7,042 nt of DNA, taken from NCBI GenBank assembly GCA_015688915.1, contig JAATGX010000236.1:1-7042 (forward strand), in the 5' to 3' direction. This DNA is from Desulfuromonadales bacterium. GTDB taxonomy: Bacteria > Desulfobacterota > Desulfuromonadia > Geobacterales > Pseudopelobacteraceae. Each line of letters opens with the position of its first letter. Position 1 is the stretch's first letter. The notes below the pieces were generated by a model. It was given only the letters and a program-made list of their open reading frames with translations, had not been told where the DNA came from and searched no databases. The translations under genes were made by a program, and so were the position numbers. Shown here piece by piece: positions 1 through 4,623 of the stretch.

Positions 1-618
1 AAGGGATGCTCCCAGGCCATGCGCGGCCTCCAGGCCCAGGTCTGGGTGACCGAGGTCGATCCGATCTGCGCCCTCCAGGCCGCCATGGAAGGGTACAAGG
101 TGGTGACCATGGGATACGCCGCCGACAAAGCCGACATCTTCGTGACCACTACCGGCAACATCGACGTCATCACCCATGACCACATGCGGGCCATGAAGCA
201 CAACGCCATCGTCTGCAACATCGGCCATTTCGACAACGAGATCGAGGTTGCCAAGCTGAAGCAGTACCAGTGGGAGAACATCAAGCCCCAGGTGGATCAC
301 ATCATCTTCCCGGACGGCAAGCGGATCATCCTGCTGGCCGAAGGGCGCCTGGTCAATCTGGGCTGCGCCACCGGCCACCCCTCCTATGTCATGTCCTCCT
401 CCTTCGCCAACCAGACCCTGGCCCAGATGGAGATCTTCTGCAACCCGGGCAAGTACCCCATCGGCGTCTACACCCTGCCGAAAGAACTGGACGAGAAGGT
501 GGCGCGTCTGCAACTGAAGACTCTGGGCGCCATGCTCACCGAGCTGACCGACGCCCAGGCCTCCTACATCGGCGTAAAGAAGGAAGGGCCGTACAAGGGG
601 GAGTTCTACCGGTACTAA
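1..618 (+). CDS. ahcY: Adenosylhomocysteinase (S-adenosyl-L-homocysteine hydrolase), C-terminal part
   Basis: Cytosolic NAD-dependent enzyme that reversibly splits S-adenosylhomocysteine into adenosine and homocysteine, relieving product inhibition of SAM-dependent methyltransferases. The reading frame is open from base 1, so the 5' end lies outside the window; 205 residues are visible, a little under half of a typical bacterial AhcY. The opening KGCSQAMRG is the end of the Rossmann-fold NAD-binding glycine region. It is followed by TEVDPICALQAAMEGY, where the acidic residue after the second strand binds the NAD ribose, then TTTGNIDVI and CNIGHFDNEIE, and the family block HPSYVMSSSFANQ. The protein ends KGEFYRY, matching the family's C-terminal Lys and Tyr that reach into the partner subunit's NAD site. 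An intrinsic terminator follows 26 bp downstream. metK, the enzyme that makes SAM, lies 4 kb downstream on the same strand. The identification is secure; only the truncation by the window edge limits it. Confidence 0.97.
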   Translation, partial: KGCSQAMRGLQAQVWVTEVDPICALQAAMEGYKVVTMGYAADKADIFVTTTGNIDVITHDHMRAMKHNAIVCNIGHFDNEIEVAKLKQYQWENIKPQVDHIIFPDGKRIILLAEGRLVNLGCATGHPSYVMSSSFANQTLAQMEIFCNPGKYPIGVYTLPKELDEKVARLQLKTLGAMLTELTDAQASYIGVKKEGPYKGEFYRY

Positions 619-644
619 GCGGCTTCGTAATCGCATAAGTAGAC

Positions 645-679
645 AAAAGGGACGGCATCGCGGGATGCTGTCCCTTTTT
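645..679 (+). terminator. Intrinsic terminator of ahcY
   Basis: A 15-bp stem (645-659 pairing with 664-678, one G-U pair) with a GCGG tetraloop ends in a run of five T (675-679). It starts 26 bp after the ahcY stop codon. The A-run on the 5' arm makes it potentially active in both directions. It separates ahcY from the toxin-antitoxin promoter that starts at 716. Confidence 0.9.
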
Positions 680-715
680 CTTTGCATTCGACGTGTCAAC
701 AGCCCCACTCCTCAC

Positions 716-744
716 TTGACCAGGCATATCATTACGCATATAGT
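716..744 (+). promoter_or_regulatory. Sigma-70-type promoter of the vapBC operon
   Basis: The -35 element TTGACC (716-721; 5 of 6 to TTGACA) lies 17 bp from the -10 element TATAGT (739-744; 5 of 6 to TATAAT). The predicted start point is near 750-752, leaving a leader of about 20 nt before the antitoxin start at 771. This location makes the in-frame ATG at 747 unlikely to be translated, because it would lie upstream of the transcript start. Confidence 0.7.
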
Positions 745-774
745 AAATGCATACCATGGAGGTGCGATATATGC
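724..774 (+). promoter_or_regulatory. Candidate VapB autoregulatory operator: repeated GCATAT motifs
   Basis: GCATAT occurs at 724-729 and 736-741, a near copy GCATAC at 749-754, and the inverted form ATATGC at 769-774. A short dyad, TTAC (732-735) with GTAA (743-746), straddles the -10 element. Spacings of 12 and 13 bp place the direct copies about one helical turn apart, across the promoter and the start point. Type II antitoxins of this size usually repress their own promoter as a complex with the toxin, so these repeats are the natural binding-site candidates. The role is inferred. Confidence 0.45.
758..763 (+). promoter_or_regulatory. Shine-Dalgarno site that sets the vapB start
   Basis: GGAGGT lies 7 bp before the ATG at 771. 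The two earlier in-frame ATGs (747, 756) have no such site, and the second overlaps this one. The start is therefore placed at 771. Confidence 0.8.
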
Positions 775-1004
775 GTGCAACACTGAACATCCCCGATGAT
801 CTCATGGCTGAAGTCCAACGGGTTTCCGGACAAAAATCCAAGACCAAGGCCATTGTCACGGTCATGGAGGACTATGTGCGTCGCCAGAAGATGCAGGCCC
901 TGCTTGCGCTGCGCGGCAAGGTACATATCGAGTACGACTGGGAGCGGGAAGAGGAGCGGGAACTGAAAGCCGCCGAAGAACGGGAGCGCTACCATGGCGA
1001 ATAG
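771..1004 (+). CDS. vapB: Type II toxin-antitoxin system antitoxin, VapB family (77 aa)
   Basis: Probable antitoxin that neutralises the PIN-domain toxin encoded immediately downstream and represses the operon. The N-terminus, MRATLNIPDDLMAEVQRVSG, has the pattern of a ribbon-helix-helix DNA-binding domain: one short beta strand (residues 2-6), then two helices spanning roughly residues 8-45. The C-terminal 30 residues are strongly charged (EREEERELKAAEERER) and probably form the flexible or helical segment that wraps the toxin. A length of 77 aa is normal for VapB. The start at 771 is supported by GGAGGT 7 bp upstream and by the promoter position. Its 3' end overlaps vapC by 11 bp, which fits translational coupling. 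The VapB assignment rests mainly on the partner and on fold-like patterns; the exact ribbon-helix-helix subfamily cannot be named by eye. Confidence 0.87.
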   Translation: MRATLNIPDDLMAEVQRVSGQKSKTKAIVTVMEDYVRRQKMQALLALRGKVHIEYDWEREEERELKAAEERERYHGE

Positions 1005-1386
1005 CCTCCTGCCCGATACCTGCGCCTGGATCGACTTTTTCAACGCCAGGCCGACCCGTCTGGCCGAGAAATTGGAAGAACGCCTCATACAGGGAGAGGT
1101 CGCAACCTGTGGGGTGGTGCTTTTTGAATTGATCCAGGGGATTAGAAGCGTGCGGGAGGAGACGCTCGTGCTCAACGCCTTTCAGGCCTTGCCGCATCTG
1201 GAGTTGACCGCCGGGGTATGGGTCAGGGCTGGGCGGTTGTCGTTCTCGCTTCGCAAAAAGGGGCGGACCTTACCGTTATCCGATATCATGATCGCCACAC
1301 TGGCCTTGGAACACAAGCTCTCCGTGCTGACCATGGACCGTCATTTCGATGTGATTCCCGGCTTGACGGTTATCAGGGGGGAATGA
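994..1386 (+). CDS. vapC: Type II toxin VapC, PIN-domain ribonuclease (130 aa)
   Basis: Predicted Mg2+-dependent endoribonuclease toxin; characterised VapC proteins cleave tRNA or rRNA, but the target here is unknown. The full set of PIN-domain acidic residues is visible: Asp8 in LLPDTCAWIDFF, Glu45 in VLFELIQG, Asp97 in LPLSDIMIA and Asp115 in VLTMDRHFD. The spacing and the 130-aa length are those of intact, probably active VapC toxins. The start ATG is inside the 3' end of vapB (11-bp overlap) and has GGGAG 7 bp upstream, so toxin translation is probably coupled to that of the antitoxin. A long hairpin follows at 1422. The pair could serve plasmid-like maintenance, stress response or phage defence; the sequence does not distinguish these. 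Confidence 0.93.
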   Translation: MANSLLPDTCAWIDFFNARPTRLAEKLEERLIQGEVATCGVVLFELIQGIRSVREETLVLNAFQALPHLELTAGVWVRAGRLSFSLRKKGRTLPLSDIMIATLALEHKLSVLTMDRHFDVIPGLTVIRGE

Positions 1387-1421
1387 ACGGCCTTTACTTC
1401 TGCACAGCTCCGACCTTGATT

Positions 1422-1466
1422 ACGCAAACGGGGCAGAATGGCGATTCTGTCCCGTTTGCGTTTATT
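1422..1466 (+). terminator. Long-stem terminator hairpin after vapC, probably shared by convergent genes
   Basis: An 18-bp stem (1422-1439 with 1444-1461; one G-U pair) with a GGCG tetraloop is followed by TTTATT. It lies 35 bp after the vapC stop and 63 bp beyond the stop of the convergent minus-strand gene at 1525. It could therefore end both transcripts, although the T-run is poor on the plus strand and nearly absent on the minus strand. Confidence 0.72.
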
Positions 1467-1524
1467 GCCTATGAAAAAGTCATGGTTGGAGTGGGTTGTG
1501 GGGGGAGGCGATGAAGGGCCGAGG

Positions 1525-1782
1525 TCAGGCCCTCTTTGTCTTGTCAGGCGCTTCTTGGGTTTGGGCTTCTTTTGGCATTCCGTCCTGGCCTTCGGCCTGG
1601 GCCGCCTTTTCCAGGGCTTGGCGGGAGATGTTCACGGAATCGCTTTTATTACGGGCGGTTTTTTGCTGGGCCATGGTTCCGGCCGCGGACGCCGACAGAT
1701 TATAGGTCGAATGCGCCAGCGGATTGAGATGGGCCGGGTTGCCGATCACTGCATTCGGCGAGAGTTGGGGCAACGTGGACAT
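1525..1782 (-). CDS. Hypothetical small protein (85 aa), possible flagellar-regulon member
   Basis: I do not recognise this protein. It starts at 1782 because AGGAGG (1789-1794, minus strand) lies exactly 6 bp upstream; an in-frame ATG at 1824 has no such site and falls inside the promoter. The product is hydrophilic, with no signal peptide or membrane segment, and looks mostly disordered. The N-terminal half is rich in Pro, Asn, Ala and Ser. One segment, DSVNISRQALEKAAQ (residues 48-62), is predicted helical, and the tail is Gln/Glu/Lys-rich. The V-x-I-S-x-x-A pattern recalls a segment seen in small flagellar regulators such as FlgM, but the resemblance is too short for an assignment. The sigma-28-like promoter supports a motility link by inference. 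It is transcribed towards vapC and away from the protease operon. Confidence 0.68.
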   Translation of the reverse strand: MSTLPQLSPNAVIGNPAHLNPLAHSTYNLSASAAGTMAQQKTARNKSDSVNISRQALEKAAQAEGQDGMPKEAQTQEAPDKTKRA

Positions 1783-1788
1783 GACGCT

Positions 1789-1794
1789 CCTCCT
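1789..1794 (-). promoter_or_regulatory. Consensus Shine-Dalgarno site deciding the start of the small protein
   Basis: AGGAGG on the minus strand, 6 bp before the ATG at 1782. It is the best ribosome-binding site in the window and strongly suggests that this small reading frame is translated. Confidence 0.8.
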
Positions 1795-1814
1795 GTGCAA
1801 CCGTGCTAGAATAT

Positions 1815-1841
1815 ATATCGGCATAATCAGCTAAAAATTGA
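1815..1841 (-). promoter_or_regulatory. Sigma-28 (FliA)-like promoter
   Basis: On the minus strand the sequence reads TCAATTTT, 11 bp, GCCGATAT. The enterobacterial FliA consensus is TAAAGTTT-N11-GCCGATAA, so 13 of 16 positions match, with exact spacing and 7 of 8 in the diagnostic -10 element (1822 to 1815). The predicted start near 1807 leaves a leader of about 25 nt before the ATG at 1782. No sigma-70 pair of comparable quality is visible here. Confidence 0.6.
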
Positions 1842-1842
1842 G

Positions 1843-1859
1843 CAATTATCGTGTAATTG
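1843..1859. promoter_or_regulatory. Perfect 6-bp inverted repeat upstream of the sigma-28-like promoter
   Basis: CAATTA (1843-1848) and TAATTG (1854-1859) form a perfect dyad with a 5-bp centre, ending one base before the -35 element at 1841. The size and position would suit a dimeric regulator. No known regulator is assigned. Confidence 0.4.
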
Positions 1860-1965
1860 GGACAGCCGTGAGAAGATCTCAGGCCGCGTTCCCTTGAAGC
1901 GATATGTTTGCGTAGCGGCAAGGCCGACATGTTGCTTGTTATGGGGCAGTCTCAATGGATAAGGG

Positions 1966-1999
1966 AATAAAAAAGGCGACCTTTATGGGTCGCCTTTTT
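1966..1999 (-). terminator. Intrinsic terminator of the protease operon
   Basis: Read on the minus strand, a perfect 12-bp stem (1999-1988 with 1981-1970) with a 6-nt loop ends in six T followed by ATT. It begins 28 bp beyond the protease stop codon. The A-run on the opposite arm means it could also stop plus-strand transcripts entering the protease operon. Confidence 0.9.
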
Positions 2000-2027
2000 C
2001 ATAGTCACTACGTTCAATATCACTGCG

Positions 2028-3896
2028 TCAATCCCGGTGCATGACAACGGCTGTTCGCCTGCGCGCGGCAAACAGGGCGCAGCTTGCGGCCATGAGGAAG
2101 ACCGCCGCCAGGGCCGCGGGATATGCTACCGCAAAAACCAGCGGCGTCAGCAGCAGGCGGGCCAGCAGACGGAGCGTGTCGTGTCGGGCGATAAAATCGG
2201 CCAGCGGAGGGCTGAGACGATAGTACATGGCCACGAAGGCCCGGCCCGGCTCATTGGTCAGCAGGTGCTGGTCCCGGAAGGCGCGCAGCAACTGTACCTT
2301 GGGATGGAGATAACTGCCGTAGGCCGCCGTGGCGATGAAGCAGCCGCCCCCACCGCCCCCTCCGCCACTGCTGCTCGTGCCGCCACCGTCACTACTACCA
2401 CTACCGCCGGACGGATTGTCCACCGAGCCGCCGGCTGGCTCTTGGACGCTTTGCACGCTCCCGTCGGTACTGAAGCTGGCTTGATGACTGTCGACGTCGG
2501 TGGTGTTGGCAAGCAGCAGAACCGCCTCGCTGGAGGTGCCGAAGCCGGGAATGGCTACGGTGGCGCCGTTCACGGCGGAGAAGGGGTATTCGGTGACCGT
2601 GCCGCCGCTGCTTTTGATGAAGGCGGTTGCCTTGATGCCGCTGGTGCCGGTGACGGTAATGCTCAGGCTGGTTGGAGCCCCGGAAGTGGGTGAAAATGTA
2701 TAGTAGGCAAAGGAGTAATGGGGCAATGTCACCGAGGTTGCGCTGACCGGATAGGTGGAATAGCTCGACACGGGGGAATAAGAGGGTATTTTGCCGAGGT
2801 CGGCCGTATGGGTCGTCCAGTCGCGCGTATAGACACGCTTGGCAAAACCGAAAAAATCCGTGCCGAGCGTGCTGCCGTATGAAGCCGAAAGTACGGAATT
2901 CAACACCGGTGCCATGGGTATGTCCTGCCCGTTTGTCGGCGCCATGCTGGCCAGCGCTTCCCAGAAACTGCGGATTGCGGTCGTTGTATGCTGTTCCGCC
3001 AGAAAACGGTTGAAGATCCAGCGCCCATAACCGCCGCCGGTGCTTGTGCTGGCGGAAATATCCAGCGCAAGGCTGCTGTGGCTGAACCAGGTCGAGATAT
3101 AATCGTAGTCCTGGTTTACATCGTCCCACACCTCATCCTCGAACCAAGTTGAGGTGGCCTCGGCGTACCAGATGTCAAAATAATAGTTGTAGCCATACTG
3201 GATGGCGTGGTGGAATTCGTGAGCCGAGGTGATCTGCAGGCTCTGTAGCGGGGTGTAGGTCGTGGGGTGGAAGATACTGCTGGTAAAATCCTTGTCTATC
3301 TGGATGTAACTGCTCGATGCATAGGGAAAATTGGATGACGGCACCTTCTGTATGTCCACAGTCACCCCGTATTCACTCGCCGAGGCAAGACTGCTCAGGT
3401 AGACGTCGTAGGGATTCGTCGGGGGCATGTGATACCCCAAACCCTGATAATACGCGTAGGCCACCTCGAAGGTATCCCCCACCTTTGCCGCCCAGTCCGT
3501 GATGCTGGTCAGGTTGAGGCCGGCATACTGGTTGATGAGGGTAATGTTGGGAGCGTCCGTGCCGCTGGTGGTGTAATGGATTCTGAAATGACCTCCCGAA
3601 GAGATCACCGGCGGCGACTCGGTGCCGGATAACGTCGGCAGGGCCAGTTGCTTTGCCAACACCTTCTGCGTGGCCGGCTCCAACTGGTTCCAGTCCCGGC
3701 TGAGCCCATGCCTGATCGGTGTGCCGCAATGGGCCGCCTCTGTTGCCGAAGAGAGGATCGCCTTTTCCATGGCGCTGCCCGGTTGTTCTCCGAATGCGGA
3801 CAGATAGTAGTCGTCGAGCTGTCCGGCAAATCCGGGCATGGCCAGCGTCAGAAGAGAAACGATCGCCATTGTCAAGCGTATGAAGCCTGTTTTCAT
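2028..3896 (-). CDS. Secreted HExxH metalloprotease, MXAN_6640-like, with C-terminal CFI-box and membrane anchor (622 aa)
   Basis: Predicted exported zinc protease. Residues 1-24 form a signal peptide (Lys/Arg start, hydrophobic core, likely cleavage after PGFA). The catalytic region spans roughly residues 100-340: GGHFRIHYTTSG, then SAHEFHHAIQYGY with the zinc-binding H226-E227-x-x-H230, then WYAEATSTWFEDEVWDD with Glu246 as the probable third ligand. This order and spacing match my recollection of the MXAN_6640 family of putative metalloproteases. A beta-rich domain (about 385-482) follows, then a Ser/Gly linker ending in eight glycines (511-518), and then CFIATAAYGS from Cys519, as in CFI-box C-terminal domains. 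Residues about 581-611 are hydrophobic and are followed by RRR, so the C-terminus is probably membrane-inserted with the protease outside the cytoplasm. The start codon shares one base with the stop of the upstream gene. The substrate is unknown. Export and zinc binding are well supported; the precise family name is from memory. Confidence 0.9.
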   Translation of the reverse strand: MKTGFIRLTMAIVSLLTLAMPGFAGQLDDYYLSAFGEQPGSAMEKAILSSATEAAHCGTPIRHGLSRDWNQLEPATQKVLAKQLALPTLSGTESPPVISSGGHFRIHYTTSGTDAPNITLINQYAGLNLTSITDWAAKVGDTFEVAYAYYQGLGYHMPPTNPYDVYLSSLASASEYGVTVDIQKVPSSNFPYASSSYIQIDKDFTSSIFHPTTYTPLQSLQITSAHEFHHAIQYGYNYYFDIWYAEATSTWFEDEVWDDVNQDYDYISTWFSHSSLALDISASTSTGGGYGRWIFNRFLAEQHTTTAIRSFWEALASMAPTNGQDIPMAPVLNSVLSASYGSTLGTDFFGFAKRVYTRDWTTHTADLGKIPSYSPVSSYSTYPVSATSVTLPHYSFAYYTFSPTSGAPTSLSITVTGTSGIKATAFIKSSGGTVTEYPFSAVNGATVAIPGFGTSSEAVLLLANTTDVDSHQASFSTDGSVQSVQEPAGGSVDNPSGGSGSSDGGGTSSSGGGGGGGGCFIATAAYGSYLHPKVQLLRAFRDQHLLTNEPGRAFVAMYYRLSPPLADFIARHDTLRLLARLLLTPLVFAVAYPAALAAVFLMAASCALFAARRRTAVVMHRD

Positions 3897-4405
3897 CAGT
3901 CCACCATCCTTTTGCCCGCCCGCAGCGGAACCAGTGTTGTCACGCCGTTCCCGACCGTAACCTCGATTTCTTCCTTGCTCCTGACCCGGTACCTGCCGGT
4001 GGCCAGCACTGCCTGGAAATACCCCTGGTCATCGGTTTCCGTTGCCGCCATAAGCTTGTCGCCGGAGAAAAATTGCACCGGCATCCGCGTACAGGGCAGA
4101 TAGGGGACGCCGGGTTTCAATTTGCCGCCCGAACTCTGGATGTAGCAGATGCCGACGATGGCGCCCGTGCCTGCCGCCAGGTCGACCGCTTCGATCTTTG
4201 CCCCAGGGGTCAGCACCACCGGCCGAACGCCGTCCCGTACCGCCACGAAGGGCATGCCGCCGGTCGATTGACCGGCAATAAAGCCACGGCCGTCGAAATG
4301 GAAATAGTTCCAGTGGCTGTTCGGCAGGTTCGCCGCTGCCAGTGCCGTCACGCACATGGCGCCGGCCAACAATCCGGACAGAAGAATAGTGATGCCTGTC
4401 GACAT
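3896..4405 (-). CDS. Exported protein with transthyretin/carboxypeptidase-regulatory-like beta-sandwich pattern (169 aa)
   Basis: Function not recognised. The start at 4405 begins a clean signal peptide (hydrophobic residues 5-25, likely cleavage after ALAAA). The same frame stays open to 4591, but that extension would bury the signal peptide and overlaps the promoter region. The mature part holds FHFDGRGFIAGQSTGG and two cysteines (Cys87, Cys105) that could form a disulfide outside the cytoplasm. The C-terminal half (about residues 109-163) alternates strands in the order PVQFF, DDQGYFQAVL, GRYRVRS, IEVTVGNG, TTLVPLRAG. This pattern resembles carboxypeptidase-regulatory-like or prealbumin-like domains. 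Met17-Cys18 is not a convincing lipobox. The ribosome-binding site GGTGG is weak. The stop overlaps the protease ATG by one base, so the two are probably co-translated; a role as partner, chaperone, inhibitor or substrate of the protease is possible but inferred. Confidence 0.82.
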   Translation of the reverse strand: MSTGITILLSGLLAGAMCVTALAAANLPNSHWNYFHFDGRGFIAGQSTGGMPFVAVRDGVRPVVLTPGAKIEAVDLAAGTGAIVGICYIQSSGGKLKPGVPYLPCTRMPVQFFSGDKLMAATETDDQGYFQAVLATGRYRVRSKEEIEVTVGNGVTTLVPLRAGKRMVD

Positions 4406-4440
4406 ACTGACCACCCGATTAGATAATGAAAAACACACAT

Positions 4441-4466
4441 TGCCGCATTGTGCATAATTCGCGGCA
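4441..4466. repeat. Inverted repeat in the leader of the secreted-protein operon
   Basis: TGCCGC (4441-4446) is repeated inverted as GCGGCA (4461-4466). An additional ATT/AAT pairing inside is offset by two bases. It lies between the leftward gene start at 4405 and the divergent promoter candidates near 4481-4530. It could be an operator or an RNA hairpin in the leftward leader. No T-run follows, so it is not a standard terminator. Confidence 0.35.
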
Positions 4467-4480
4467 GTCAAGTCAAATGG

Positions 4481-4510
4481 AATAAAGAAAATGTTATTTT
4501 TACTTGACAA
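4481..4510 (-). promoter_or_regulatory. Weak candidate promoter for the leftward secreted-protein operon
   Basis: On the minus strand TTGTCA (4510-4505; 5 of 6) is 18 bp from TTTATT (4486-4481; 4 of 6). The -35 element sits on the same bases as the -35 element of the opposite metK promoter candidate. The -10 match is poor, so this is tentative. Confidence 0.3.
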
Positions 4511-4530
4511 AACAACAACATGACTATAAA
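4504..4530 (+). promoter_or_regulatory. Candidate sigma-70 promoter of metK
   Basis: A perfect -35 TTGACA (4504-4509) lies 15 bp from TATAAA (4525-4530; 5 of 6). The spacer is shorter than the usual 16-18 bp, which may make the promoter weaker or dependent on an activator. The leader to metK would be about 87 nt. No recognisable SAM or SAH riboswitch core is seen in that leader. Confidence 0.5.
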
Positions 4531-4623
4531 TCTGTCCATTCGACATATTGATTGGTTCTTTGTGACCTGCAATTACGCCCCTATCCCCCATAACTAAAGA
4601 GCAACGAGAGGAGTTACACTGCC

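Noticed and set aside
1515..1533. Hairpin AGGGCC/GGCCCT over the stop codon of the small-protein gene
   Set aside because: The stem is only 6 bp and no T-run follows on either strand, so it is not a convincing terminator. The 18-bp hairpin at 1422-1461 is the better candidate.
1700..1930. Minus-strand frame (76 codons) crossing the upstream part of the small-protein gene
   Set aside because: It overlaps the 85-aa frame and its promoter, lacks a ribosome-binding site, and has no ordered pattern.
1850..1930. Cobalamin-riboswitch-like words on the minus strand (AGGGAA followed by CTGTCCC)
   Set aside because: Only fragments match; the conserved GCCACTG segment, the flanking stems and a vitamin-B12-related downstream gene are all missing.
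2037..2693. Plus-strand frame (218 codons) opposite the 3' part of the protease gene
   Set aside because: Low-complexity translation arising from the Gly-rich linker read in antisense; no start signal and no known motif. The protease frame explains the region.
4406..4591. Extending the 169-aa exported protein to the upstream in-frame ATG at 4591
   Set aside because: The extension would bury a clear signal peptide and would run through the AT-rich divergent promoter region.
4531..4623. SAM or SAH riboswitch in the metK leader
   Set aside because: The position is right and the leader is about 90 nt, but I find none of the conserved cores or long-range stems of the SAM-I, SAM-II, SAM/SAH or SAH classes. 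A covariance-model search would settle it.
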